64,000 bases of DNA from Hydrogenophaga sp. NFH-34. GTDB lineage: Bacteria; Pseudomonadota; Gammaproteobacteria; Burkholderiales; Burkholderiaceae_C. Shown here in pieces: positions 15,542 through 23,396 of the stretch; position 1 is the first letter of the stretch, and every line of letters begins with the position of its first letter. The notes beneath the pieces were generated by a model that was given only the letters and a program-made list of their open reading frames with translations, did not search any database and was not told the origin of the DNA. The position numbers and the translations under genes are program-made. The stretch covers positions 82,753-146,752 of the forward strand of contig NZ_JACBGE010000013.1 in assembly GCF_021401345.1 (NCBI RefSeq). The letters run 5' to 3'.

Positions 15542-17176
15542 TCATGCCCCAGGGCCTGCGGCACCGGACTCCAGGTCCAGCAGGCGCCGGGCCAGGCGCA
15601 GCAATCGGAACAGCTTGACCAGCGCGGTGTCGCTCAAGCGGCGGGTCGCATCGCCTTGGCCGTGCAGCAGCGCCGGCAGCTCGGCGGCAAGCTGCCCGCC
15701 GTCCAGATCGGCATCGGTGAAGCTCTGACCTGCCAGGCTCGCCAGCAATGCCAGCACGGCGCGGCCCTGCGGTGATGGGGACTGCGCGCTGGCATGGCAT
15801 GCGAAGCCAACACCGTCCGCGCGTTCCTCGATGCACTGATCGAGGTCGGCCTCGCCCGCGATCTCGCGTGCGAACTGCGCGATGTGGATGCGCAGGCGGT
15901 CTGGGGTGTCCAGGCCCGCGTCGATGTGCCAGACGTCGGAAATCGGGTAGAGACCGCCCGCCTGGACGGGAATGGACTGCAAGACGTTGGCCGAGAAATC
16001 GGGCAGCGCATCCCCCAGCTCGTCGGCGACCATCCGCTGAATGGATTGCAGCCGCTCCGTCGTCGGTGCCGGCGAAACGATGTGTCCCTGCAGCAGATCA
16101 CCAGGAGCAGCCACGGGGCTTCCTGCGGGCGAGCCGTCCGTCCCCGAGCCGCCCTCGCGCTCGCGCGACCCAGGTGTGGCCGCCGGCGTCGGGGCCGATG
16201 GGGCCGGCGCGGCGGGCGGGCGTGCCACGGTGCCAGGCTCAGGCAGCGCGGGCGGTGCCGATGGCGGGGTCGGATCGCTGACCAGGGCGCGATGGCGGCT
16301 TTCGGATTCGGTGAGGTCGAGCGCCAGCACGTCGTAGTCGATGCCGAGCAGCTCGGACATCTGGCCGATCAGCTCGTCCTGCACGCGCTGGGGGGCGAAC
16401 TCGTCGGCCTGCGTGTCGAACTGCGACAGCACCTCCTGAAAGAAGTCGTCGAAGTCCTGCACCAGCGTGCGGCCCTTGGCGTAGCGCTCCCACGCGAGCA
16501 TGCAGGCCTTGCGCATGACCGACAGGCGTTCGACTTGGTGGCGGCCGAGCCCACCATAGAGCACGGTCGGGATCGCCGGCAGCAGGTAGCGCACCGCGTC
16601 GTTCATCCGGCTGATGTGCGACTGCTGGACCGGGAAGCCATCGGCAGCGAGGCGGCGGGCCAGCTCGGACTGGCTCAGGGCGGCGCCGCTTTCCTGCTCG
16701 TAGAACTCGCGCGCCTTCTCGACGCCGAGGGCGCGCTCGATGAACGTCAGGCCCCCGCGCAATTCATTCTCGGCCAGGTGGCCGGTCAGCATCACGACTT
16801 CGCCGCGGCTGGGCCACGGCCGGAACAGGCACGATATGCGGAAGAACCGCTCGTCCTTGGTCTCCGACCACAATTCGCGCAGGATCGCCAGGCGCGTGTT
16901 GCCGCCGTTGCGGATGATGTAGTGGTCCTCGCCCGGGCGCCGGGTGATGGCCGGCGCCGCGTCCAGGCCGCGCTCGCGGATGGACGCCTTGATGTCCTCG
17001 TAGGCCGGATTGCGCTTCTTCCTGGGGTCGTGGTCGTAGGGGCGCAACTGGTCCAGGGTCACGACCATGGGCGTGTCGGCAATCGGGTCGCTCAAGGCCG
17101 AGGTGGACGGGCCGCTGCGCTCGAACCCCGCCGCGAGCAACTTGCCGGCCATCTGCTGGGAGGTCATCTCAGCCAT
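15542..17176 (-). CDS. parB: ParB-family partition protein, PFGI-1 ICE class
   Basis: 544 aa from MAEMTSQQMAGKLL (17176). The ParB/Srx-type N-terminal domain shows TLDQLRPYDHDPRKKRNPAYEDIKASIRERGLDAAP and RNGGNTRLAIL (about 40-105), then GHLAENELRGGLTFIERALGVEKAR. An HTH region follows (ALSQSELARRLAADGFPVQQSHISRM, about 165-190). The long Pro/Ala linker (about 320-390) is followed by a C-terminal domain unique to this ICE class. It binds DNA centromere-like sites with ParA; the nearby palindromes are candidates. It overlaps the HicA-like gene by 8 nt. Confidence 0.9.
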   Translation of the reverse strand: MAEMTSQQMAGKLLAAGFERSGPSTSALSDPIADTPMVVTLDQLRPYDHDPRKKRNPAYEDIKASIRERGLDAAPAITRRPGEDHYIIRNGGNTRLAILRELWSETKDERFFRISCLFRPWPSRGEVVMLTGHLAENELRGGLTFIERALGVEKAREFYEQESGAALSQSELARRLAADGFPVQQSHISRMNDAVRYLLPAIPTVLYGGLGRHQVERLSVMRKACMLAWERYAKGRTLVQDFDDFFQEVLSQFDTQADEFAPQRVQDELIGQMSELLGIDYDVLALDLTESESRHRALVSDPTPPSAPPALPEPGTVARPPAAPAPSAPTPAATPGSREREGGSGTDGSPAGSPVAAPGDLLQGHIVSPAPTTERLQSIQRMVADELGDALPDFSANVLQSIPVQAGGLYPISDVWHIDAGLDTPDRLRIHIAQFAREIAGEADLDQCIEERADGVGFACHASAQSPSPQGRAVLALLASLAGQSFTDADLDGGQLAAELPALLHGQGDATRRLSDTALVKLFRLLRLARRLLDLESGAAGPGA

Positions 17177-17417
17177 GGTGGCCTCCTTGCGCACCGAACC
17201 GGGCCTCGCGCTCGGCGCGGCGGATCTGCGCCCGGGCATTGAGCGCCGCCCTGTGATCGCTGGCCGTCGAACTGGTGTAGATCGCGGCGCAGCCTGCCTT
17301 GGTGAATTTGAGGTGCCCGCCCGGTGTGCGCTTGACGTGCCAGCCCTCGCCGACGGCGAACTCGATCAGCGCACGCAGCCGCTTGTGGCCTCGGGCCAGT
17401 TCATGTGCGTTCGCCAT
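17169..17417 (-). CDS. Small HicA/YcfA-fold protein between parA and parB, 82 aa
   Basis: MANAHELARGHKRLRALIEFAVGEGW, then HVKRTPGGHLKFTKAG and the tail ALNARAQIRRAEREAR. The GW-x-V-x-R-T-P-G-G-H-x-K-F pattern matches the dsRNA-binding-like HicA fold, with the His of GGHLKF at the toxin active-site position. No HicB antitoxin is adjacent. The gene overlaps parA by 17 nt and parB by 8 nt, so it is coupled to both. Start at 17417; an earlier in-frame start would lie deeper inside parA. Toxin activity is inference. Confidence 0.65.
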   Translation of the reverse strand: MANAHELARGHKRLRALIEFAVGEGWHVKRTPGGHLKFTKAGCAAIYTSSTASDHRAALNARAQIRRAEREARFGAQGGHHG

Positions 17418-18276
17418 GGGGCCTCCCGGTATCAAGTGGGAATGGCGGGCGGCCGGACACCGTGGCAAATCGGTGCTGCCATTGCGGGAGCAGTTCGCCA
17501 GCGAGGCCGCGCATGGTGTCGAGCGCGGCAGGGGCGACTCTGCCCGGTGGCTGGCGGTACTCGACTCGATGCACCGGCAGGCCGCGCGTTGCGGCGCGTG
17601 GATACGCCTCGATGGCCGGCACGTCGGTGGCCAGCACGCGGATGCCGGTGTGGTCCTGAAACAGGTCGCGCAGGGCCTGCTGGATCAGCCGGGCGTTCGC
17701 CGACACCGGGTGGACTCGGTTGATGAGCAGATGCAGCGGCGGCGGCTCGATGCCCAGGTGCCGGTACGGTGCGATGTCTTCCAGCAACTGCATGGTGCCG
17801 CGCCGCAGCTCTCGGGCGGCGAGGATTTCCGGGGTCACGGGTGACAGCGCGAGATTGGAGGCGAGCACCGCCATCTCCAGCGTCACCGAGCGTGCACCCT
17901 GGGTGTCGATCAGCACCAGGTCGTAGAGGGGAGCCAGTGCCGGCAGCAGGTGCCGTAGCCGTAGGCGCCCATCCGGCGCGTGCAGCAGCAAGGTGTTCAA
18001 CTCGCCCCGGTGGTCGTTGGACAGCACCAGGTCCAGGCCCGTGATGATCGTGCGGGACACGAGCTGGCCGAGGTCGCGCTCGTTGAAGGCCAGCAATTCA
18101 TAGATGCCGCCAGGCGCGCGGTGGGCTAGCTCGTAGTACGAGGACAATGTGGGCTGCACGTCGAGATCGAGCAGCAGCACGCGCAGCCCCGCGTCGGCGG
18201 CGAACCCGCCCAGGTTCGCTGCTGTGGTGGTCTTGCCGACGCCGCCTTTCGTTGAAATGATGGATACGACCTGCAT
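17401..18276 (-). CDS. parA: ParA-family partition ATPase
   Basis: 291 aa with deviant Walker A KGGVGKTTTAANL (about 10-22), a Walker A' acidic strand LLLDLDVQPTLSSYY (about 35-49) and Walker B LVLIDTQGA (about 127-135). A VTPEILAARELRRGTMQLLEDI helix follows. It is the Soj/ParA NTPase that maintains the excised ICE or marks its end; in PAPI-1 soj lies at the element end, as here. It probably forms an operon with alpA upstream and the HicA-like protein and parB downstream. Confidence 0.92.
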   Translation of the reverse strand: MQVVSIISTKGGVGKTTTAANLGGFAADAGLRVLLLDLDVQPTLSSYYELAHRAPGGIYELLAFNERDLGQLVSRTIITGLDLVLSNDHRGELNTLLLHAPDGRLRLRHLLPALAPLYDLVLIDTQGARSVTLEMAVLASNLALSPVTPEILAARELRRGTMQLLEDIAPYRHLGIEPPPLHLLINRVHPVSANARLIQQALRDLFQDHTGIRVLATDVPAIEAYPRAATRGLPVHRVEYRQPPGRVAPAALDTMRGLAGELLPQWQHRFATVSGRPPFPLDTGRPHGERT

Positions 18277-18318
18277 GGGGTTCTCCGTGTGAGGATGGGA
18301 AGTCCGTGGGAGAACGGG

Positions 18319-18531
18319 TCAGGCCCGGTTGTTGAGGCGCTCGGCGATCCATTGATCGATCTCGATGGAATCCCAACCGACGGCGCGCACGCCCAGGCGC
18401 AGCGCCTTGGGGAACTTGCCGGCGCGCATCAGGTTGTAGAGGTGGGCGCGCTTGAAGCCGGACTTCGCTTCGACTTCTTCCAGCCGCAGGATGCGGCGCT
18501 CGTTGGGCGGAAGAACAGGTGTTTGCGACAT
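18319..18531 (-). CDS. AlpA/Vis-type helix-turn-helix regulator, 70 aa
   Basis: AlpA (MerR-like) fold: RILRLEEVEAKSGFKRAHLYNLMRAGKFPKALRLGVRAVGWDSIEIDQWIAERL. Start set at MSQTPVLPP (18531), which has AGGAG eight bases upstream; the GTG at 18540 would overlap that box. Such proteins act as excisionases or activators of ICE integrase and early genes. It is transcribed towards parA with a 42-nt gap. The palindrome at 18605-18618 is a candidate operator. Confidence 0.9.
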   Translation of the reverse strand: MSQTPVLPPNERRILRLEEVEAKSGFKRAHLYNLMRAGKFPKALRLGVRAVGWDSIEIDQWIAERLNNRA

Positions 18532-18604
18532 GGCGGTCACTCCTGAACGCTCAGTGGCGTTTGTTGGCGTGACCTCTATTCAATAGACACGGCTGCGAAA
18601 GGAC

Positions 18605-18618
18605 ATTGCAAATGCAAT
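18605..18618. promoter_or_regulatory. Inverted repeat upstream of alpA
   Basis: ATTGCA-AA-TGCAAT, a perfect 6-bp-arm inverted repeat about 75 nt before the alpA start, in the only gap between alpA and the 251-aa gene. Candidate operator; nothing else supports it. Confidence 0.4.
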
Positions 18619-18649
18619 CTCCACGACTGCACATACAAGCTGGAAAGCC

Positions 18650-19405
18650 TCAGAGGGTTGCGCTATGCAGCCGGCGCCTAGCCGTCGCGAACTTGCCGTT
18701 CAATGTCCGCTCGGCGATCCCCATGACGCCGCTGTGATGGGCGACCAATGCGCTGACAACGGCCTCCTGCGTCTTGAAGCTGGAGTAAGACTTGCCCGAT
18801 GGTGATTGGCCGAGCATCAGCTCCAGCATGCCTCCGATGATGTTCAGGTAGGTGGCCTCGGCCCGATCGCTGATCGGACACTGCGCGCAGGCGGGAATCA
18901 CCGTGGACTGCTTGAGCAGCGCTTCGTGCTTTTCCTGCAGGTCGCGGATTCGGCGCTTTGACTGGTCCAGCGCGGACTTCATGGCGAGCCGCTCAACGAG
19001 CATGGCTTGCCCGATTTCCAGCGTGATAAAAGGATGGGCGAGGCGCTCGGTACGGGAGAAGAGAAAGCCGGGCCGTTGTTCAGGGTAATGCTGGTGCATC
19101 CAGCGCTTCAGATCGACGTGACGAACCGTCAGATGAGGGGAGTCGATCAGTGCGGTATCGCGTGTCGTGATACCGTCCCGCCCGAAGGGCAGTTCCCCAT
19201 TGAGGATGCCATCATAGATGCGTTCCGTGTACAGCCGCAGTTCACCCCAGCGTGGGCAGTCCAGCGACTGCGGCAGATTCCTTGGCGACGAAGCCGAAGC
19301 CAGGATCACCTGTTCGTATCGCAGCAGCCCGGCCCAGCGGATGGACGCTTCGATCGGGTGATAGAACACCTTTGATGTTTGTGCATCATTTTTGTTCTCG
19401 TGCAT
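18650..19405 (-). CDS. Conserved ICE-end protein of unknown function, 251 aa
   Basis: Starts MHENKNDAQTSKVFYHPIEASIRWAGLLRYE at 19405 with a GGAG box. Visible features: EASIRWAGLLRYE, ERIYDGILNGELPFGRDG (about 62-79), a helical coiled segment around SALDQSKRRIRDLQEKHEALLKQS (about 143-166), a CAQCP cysteine pair, and a C-terminal domain IIGGMLELMLGQSPSGKSYSSFKTQEAVVSALV. I recall relatives at the parA end of PAPI-1-like islands. DNA-binding or regulatory role is a guess. It is the last ICE gene before the tRNA region. Confidence 0.65.
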   Translation of the reverse strand: MHENKNDAQTSKVFYHPIEASIRWAGLLRYEQVILASASSPRNLPQSLDCPRWGELRLYTERIYDGILNGELPFGRDGITTRDTALIDSPHLTVRHVDLKRWMHQHYPEQRPGFLFSRTERLAHPFITLEIGQAMLVERLAMKSALDQSKRRIRDLQEKHEALLKQSTVIPACAQCPISDRAEATYLNIIGGMLELMLGQSPSGKSYSSFKTQEAVVSALVAHHSGVMGIAERTLNGKFATARRRLHSATL

Positions 19406-20062
19406 GCTCGGTCTCCTTCCAGGAGAAGAACTACACCGGCGACTCCCTTGCCGCCTACCTCATGGTCGGTCTATTGCCTGTGCAGGAAGCGGGTCCCGAG
19501 GCCGGCTTCGTCATGGGGCTTGAGTGCTTCTCATCAACTCGCGCTACTGGTAGCCGTCGTGTGCTCGATGTGCAAAAATTCCATCGATCGCTAGGAGGTC
19601 GAGCAAACGGAAGCAGGCTCGACAGCGACGCTCACGCTATCAGCGTCGTAAGAAGTAGCGGCTTCCGCAACACCGCCTGGGTATGACCTGATATGCCAGC
19701 GGTTTCACGACATGCGAGAGGGATGGCAATTGCCGTCCAGCGTCCGACCGGACGCGACGAATCCGCGCCTGTGGTGCTTGTTTCCGCATCCTGATATACC
19801 GATAAAGAATCGCGCCGACGCACCGCGGCCGGCGTGTGCGCTCTGCCAGCGTCACGCGCGAGCAATGCGTTCTGCTCCGGGGCGGCTGTGCGCAGGGACC
19901 AGAGGCGTGGCTAGCTAGGCGTTGCGGTGGGGGGCGCGGGAGCGGAGAACGGTGCGTGGGCGACGAGTTCGAGTCGGCCGCGAGCGACGATGTGGCAAGC
20001 GCTGTTCTGATGTGCCGGGTGGTAGTGCTTGGACGTCAGTGGCGATCTCTGGATGATCTTTG

Positions 20063-20091
20063 TTGTCGAGGACGAAAAATAAGGCTACAAT
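20063..20091 (+). promoter_or_regulatory. Candidate sigma-70 promoter
   Basis: -35 TTGTCG (20063-20068), 17-bp spacer, -10 TACAAT (20086-20091). It points towards the terminator at 20184-20214, giving a possible transcript of about 115 nt with no credible reading frame. Confidence 0.45.
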
Positions 20092-20183
20092 TGAGGTCTT
20101 CGCTGGCCACCTCGGCGAAGAAAGTGTTCGGGAAACAACGACTTACGCGCCTAGTGCATGTCTCGTTTCCCGCTCCATATCCG

Positions 20184-20214
20184 AAAAAAGGGAAGCTCCG
20201 GCTTCCCTTTTTTT
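20184..20214. terminator. Strong bidirectional terminator
   Basis: GGGAAGC/GCTTCCC stem (7 bp) with a TCCG loop, flanked by six A on the left and seven T on the right, so it can end transcription from either side. Confidence 0.9.
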
Positions 20215-20275
20215 CTGGCCGCGCCAAGTGATCCCTGCCCCGAAGGGTTGACGCGACCTGCGACAATGCTTGCGG

Positions 20276-20316
20276 GCCCCGGTGGTGAAACTGGTAGACA
20301 CAGCGGACTTAAAATC
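20276..20316 (+). pseudogene. Truncated tRNA-Leu(UAA), 5' half only
   Basis: GCCCCGGTGGTGAAACTGG begins a tRNA-Leu acceptor and D arm. The anticodon stem-loop (GCGGA, CTTAAAA with anticodon TAA) continues to TC at 20315-20316, then pairing is lost. Variable arm, T arm and acceptor 3' strand are missing. The anticodon loop is uninterrupted, unlike the intact copy 200 bp downstream. It looks like a tRNA cut by recombination. Confidence 0.7.
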
Positions 20317-20475
20317 TGTTTTGTCAAGACTTTTCAGCTTGGGTCATCAGGATGAAAAGCCAATAGTGACAATGGCTTGCGAACTTGTGGAACCGAGGTT
20401 CGCGGCCCGCATTGATGGCCAGGGGCCGAGTAGGAGCCAGCAAGAAGTGGTGTAGGCTCCAAAGCTCCAGGTGCT

Positions 20476-20789
20476 GCCCGAGTGGTGAAATCGGTAGACA
20501 CAAGGGACTTAAACAATTTGAGCCTTCGGGGGGAAACGTCCGAAGTGAAGCCCGTCAAAGTCGGCGAAAGCCCTGGATGTTCCGACATCCGAGCCAACGC
20601 CGAGCCAAGCCCAGGTATCAACGCCAGGGAAGGTGTAGAGAGCAGACGGCGGGCACCTACGGCCGCAAGGCTATGGTGAAGGCGTGCTCCAGACCACGAA
20701 CAGCGCACGCGCTGGCGGCGAAAGCCGAGGTGGTAAGAAAATCCCTCGACTTCGCGGTCGTGCCGGTTCGATTCCGGCCTCGGGCACCA
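20476..20789 (+). tRNA. tRNA-Leu(UAA), interrupted by a group I intron
   Basis: Exon 1 is 20476-20510 and exon 2 is 20738-20789. Joined, they form a full class II tRNA: acceptor GCCCGAG/CTCGGGC, anticodon stem AGGGA/TCCCT with loop CTTAAAA (anticodon TAA), variable arm GAC-TTCGC-GGTC, T arm GCCGG-TTCGATT-CCGGC and encoded CCA. The gene looks functional. Its 3' end is three bases from the stop codon of the DUF2274 gene, so it abuts the Tn4371-type module. tRNA 3' ends are common ICE attachment sites. Confidence 0.93.
20511..20737 (+). ncRNA. Group I (IC3-like) self-splicing intron in the tRNA-Leu anticodon loop
   Basis: 227 nt, inserted after U34 of the anticodon and ending in the expected terminal G (20737). 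The 5' site has CUU pairing with an internal guide GAG (U-G at the splice site). The core closely follows the Azoarcus tRNA-Ile intron: AACGCCGAGCCAAGC, GGTGTAGAGA, AGACGGC and CTATGGTGAAGGC all occur in order. P7 is GAGCA/TGCTC here versus GACUA/UAGUC in Azoarcus as I remember it, a compensated change. No reading frame or homing endonuclease inside. Confidence 0.9.
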
Positions 20790-20791
20790 AC

Positions 20792-21070
20792 TCAGAGCCT
20801 TTCTTTCGGGAAAGCATTCTCAGCGTTTGTCGGCTGTTTGTGCGCTTGTCTGAGCGCGGCAGGTTTCTTGAACCCGCGATCTCGCGCCATGAACGCCGCC
20901 AGCATGTGCGGAATCAGCGCCAGCGCATCCGTCGCCTCGCCATAGGTCTGCGCGTGCAGCGCGGCGTAGCGATCCAGATCGTTCTTCAGGTCAGACGGAC
21001 AAGAGAAGGTAAGCTTGACGCTTTCGGTCTTGGGCAGTGGCCCCAGACGTAGCTTGCGCGCGGTGCTCAT
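20792..21070 (-). CDS. DUF2274 family protein, 92 aa
   Basis: MSTARKLRLGPLPKTESVKLTFSCPSDLKNDLDRYAALHAQTYGE is the DUF2274 signature; this gene follows trbI in Tn4371-type ICEs. The start at 21070 overlaps the trbI stop by ATGA. A short RHH-like or SpoVT-like fold is possible; function unknown. The last residues (ALRQAHKQPTNAENAFPKERL) run up to the tRNA-Leu 3' end, so the C-terminus may have been altered by the junction. Confidence 0.85.
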   Translation of the reverse strand: MSTARKLRLGPLPKTESVKLTFSCPSDLKNDLDRYAALHAQTYGEATDALALIPHMLAAFMARDRGFKKPAALRQAHKQPTNAENAFPKERL

Positions 21071-22380
21071 CGCGGCGATCCTCGAACGAAGAACAGCGGC
21101 TGATAGGGGCGCAGCACGAGATCCCGATTGACGATGACGCGCATGGGTAAGCCCGGTCGCGCGGTCAGTGTCGGCTGGATGTTCAGGTTGCGGCGGGTCA
21201 CTTCCTGACCGATCTGGTTCACGCTGTCCTGTAGGCTGTCGCGTCCCGCGATCACGATGCGATTGCCGTCCTGCCGGTTCTCGGGCGCGGCGAGCTCGGC
21301 ACCGATGCCCAGCAGCGAGGTCAGTGCGGCCCCTGCGAAGACGCGATCCCAGTGCCAGTCCACCCCATCTTCGAGCCCGGCCCGGCCGGCAGGGTCGGAA
21401 CCCACCAGGTTGTCCAGTGTCAGTGACGACGTGTCGGGCAGGATCACCCGGTTCCACACCACCTGCACTCGACTCTGGCCATAGCTCACCTGGCTGTTGT
21501 AGCGCCCAAGGATGCGTGAGCCCTGCGGGATCAGCAGGTGTTTGCCGGTGGCGGTGTCGTAGACCGGCTCGGTGACCGTGGCGATCACGTCGCCGGGCAG
21601 GTCGGACTGGATGCCGGTGACCAAGGCTCCGGCAATCACCGTGCCTGCCATCACCTGGTACGGCGAGGCGGGCAGTTGCAGCGAGCCGGAATTGCGTGTT
21701 TCCGTGGAAGCGGTTTTCTGGAAAGCCTCTTTCTGGTCTTGCCGGTTCTGTGACGCCGTGGCGTCGGCACCGCTGGCCTGCGCTGGCGTGGACGCCGGGC
21801 CAGCTGCCATGGGGTCGAAACCCGTCAGGCCGCTGGGCACCGAGCTCGGGGTGCCAGGGGCCGCAGCGGTCGGCGCAGCAGTTGCCGCGCGCTGCGAACC
21901 ATTGCGAAAGAAAACCGATGCGGCGGCAGCCTGCTCGGACTCCTTGCGCCGGGCATCACGCTCTGACGCGGCAGGATCGTGTCCCGGTGGCGAATAGCTC
22001 GGGACCACCGGCTGTTGCGACTTGACGATGGCTGGGCCCAGGTCGCCGGGCAGGGGTGGCCCCAACTCCGGCACCGGTGCGGGTTGCTGCAGCTTGGAGT
22101 AATCCGCAGGCAACTGCCCCAGGCCCTCGGAGCGCGAGACGCGATCAACGTTGAACAGCTCGGCGGGCTCGCTGGACTCCCGGCGAGTCTTGGGCTGCAG
22201 CGACCAGACCGTTGCCCCCAGCACACCCAAGGCCAGAAGGCCCGCCAGCAGCGCGAGGCTGCGGCGATTGAGCCGGGTCACTGGGCGTGGCTGGGCGCGC
22301 AGCGCCATCGATTCGGGCGACACCTTGGCCGCAGCAGGACGGCCGGGCGCATCGGACGGTTCGGGGTCGTGCATGGACAT
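21067..22380 (-). CDS. trbI: Conjugal transfer protein TrbI (VirB10-like)
   Basis: 437 aa from MSMHDPEPSDAPGRPA (22380). One N-terminal membrane segment (SLALLAGLLALGVLGATVWSL, about 46-66), a Pro-rich periplasmic linker (about 80-190) and the C-terminal VirB10 beta-barrel domain (GTVIAGALVTGIQSDLPGDVIATVTEPVYD, LLIPQGSRILGRYNSQVSYGQSRVQVVWNRVILPD). It spans the envelope and links the inner-membrane ATPases to the TrbG outer-membrane ring. Second to last in the trb operon. Confidence 0.93.
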   Translation of the reverse strand: MSMHDPEPSDAPGRPAAAKVSPESMALRAQPRPVTRLNRRSLALLAGLLALGVLGATVWSLQPKTRRESSEPAELFNVDRVSRSEGLGQLPADYSKLQQPAPVPELGPPLPGDLGPAIVKSQQPVVPSYSPPGHDPAASERDARRKESEQAAAASVFFRNGSQRAATAAPTAAAPGTPSSVPSGLTGFDPMAAGPASTPAQASGADATASQNRQDQKEAFQKTASTETRNSGSLQLPASPYQVMAGTVIAGALVTGIQSDLPGDVIATVTEPVYDTATGKHLLIPQGSRILGRYNSQVSYGQSRVQVVWNRVILPDTSSLTLDNLVGSDPAGRAGLEDGVDWHWDRVFAGAALTSLLGIGAELAAPENRQDGNRIVIAGRDSLQDSVNQIGQEVTRRNLNIQPTLTARPGLPMRVIVNRDLVLRPYQPLFFVRGSPR

Positions 22381-22382
22381 GT

Positions 22383-23396
22383 TCAGTTCCTCCGAGAGGT
22401 CGGTGGCCATCCGTCCGTGCGCTCGATGCGGACCACGTCGCCCTTGTCGGCGCCCAGCCGCAGTTCTGCCGCACCAAACAGGCGGTCGACGATGTAGTAG
22501 GGTGAGCGGAAGCGGTAGTTCACCAACTGCCCGTCGCCCTGCGCGCCGATGACGAACAGCGGCGGCAACTCGCCTTGCGCGATGCCGGCCGGGAATTGGA
22601 TGTAGACCTTGTCGCCATCGTCAAAGGCCCGCAAGGGCTTCCAGGGCGGCGTGCTGCCGCTGATCGCGTAGCGGAAGCGGATGCGCTCCAGCGACAGCCC
22701 TGCGTCCACGGGCGCTGCCGTCTGTGCCGCCTGGGCCTGGCGCTGCAAGGCCAGCATGCGGTCCTTGGGGTAGTCCCAGGACACCGAGGCCATCCACGCC
22801 TTCTCGGTAGAGGTCAGCTCGATCAGGTAGGTGCGCCGGTTGGTGGTGACGACCAGGTTGGTCTTCAGGCCGGTGCGCACCGGCTTGACCAGCACGTTCA
22901 CGCGCAGCGCATCGCCCGATCCGCTGGACGTGTCGCCCACGATCCAGCGCACCGTGTCGCCGGCCGCCACCGTGACCAGCTCTTCACCCGCCTGTAGCGA
23001 GATCACCGTGACGCGCCCCGGCGCTGCATAGACCTGGTACAGCGCACCGTCGGTGTAGGGCCAGACCTGGATCGCGTTGACGTAGCCCTCCCGCGTCGGT
23101 GCGACCCGGGCCTCTTCGTTGGCCCGCGACACCCGTAGCCGTTCGTCCAAGGGCTCGGACACGGACGGCTTGTCCTGCGCCGCAGGCAGCGGCTTCATCT
23201 GCGAGGGCATGGGCAGCACCTGCGGCACCGCGACCACTTCCACCGGCTGGGGCGGCTCGGGCAGGGGCTGCGCCATTACGGGCTCGTCCAGCGGAATCAC
23301 GGTCGGCGGCGTGCCTTGCGACGCGCAACCCATCAGGGTGGCGGCAACGGCGATCGCACTGGAGAACAGGCGCAGAGTCGGGTTCAGGGTGTTCAT
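22383..23396 (-). CDS. trbG: Conjugal transfer protein TrbG (VirB9-like lipoprotein)
   Basis: 337 aa. It has a lipoprotein signal MNTLNPTLRLFSSAIAVAATLMGC with lipobox Cys24, then a Pro-rich stretch. The VirB9 domain follows (YVNAIQVWPYTDGALYQVYAAPGRVTVISLQAGEELV, DTVRWIVGD, KTNLVVTTNRRTYLIELTS, YAISGSTPPWKPLRAFDDGDKVYIQFP). It forms the outer-membrane core with TrbI. The start at 23396 overlaps trbF by ATGA. Confidence 0.93.
   Translation of the reverse strand: MNTLNPTLRLFSSAIAVAATLMGCASQGTPPTVIPLDEPVMAQPLPEPPQPVEVVAVPQVLPMPSQMKPLPAAQDKPSVSEPLDERLRVSRANEEARVAPTREGYVNAIQVWPYTDGALYQVYAAPGRVTVISLQAGEELVTVAAGDTVRWIVGDTSSGSGDALRVNVLVKPVRTGLKTNLVVTTNRRTYLIELTSTEKAWMASVSWDYPKDRMLALQRQAQAAQTAAPVDAGLSLERIRFRYAISGSTPPWKPLRAFDDGDKVYIQFPAGIAQGELPPLFVIGAQGDGQLVNYRFRSPYYIVDRLFGAAELRLGADKGDVVRIERTDGWPPTSRRN

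Larger units (their letters stand above)
19406..20275. other. 870-bp gene-poor stretch between ICE end and tRNA-Leu
   Basis: Open frames here have atypical composition, no ribosome binding sites and no family resemblance, so I call no gene. It contains the candidate promoter at 20063-20091 and a strong terminator at 20184-20214. The ICE boundary probably lies here or in the tRNA region just after it, but no direct repeat of the tRNA 3' end was found. Confidence 0.5.

Noticed and set aside
15794..17242. 482-codon open frame on the plus strand
   Set aside because: Antisense to parB; no domains or ribosome binding site.
20317..20475. Second group I intron following the truncated tRNA-Leu
   Set aside because: The truncated tRNA has an uninterrupted anticodon loop, and none of the conserved core strings seen in the intact copy occur in this stretch.
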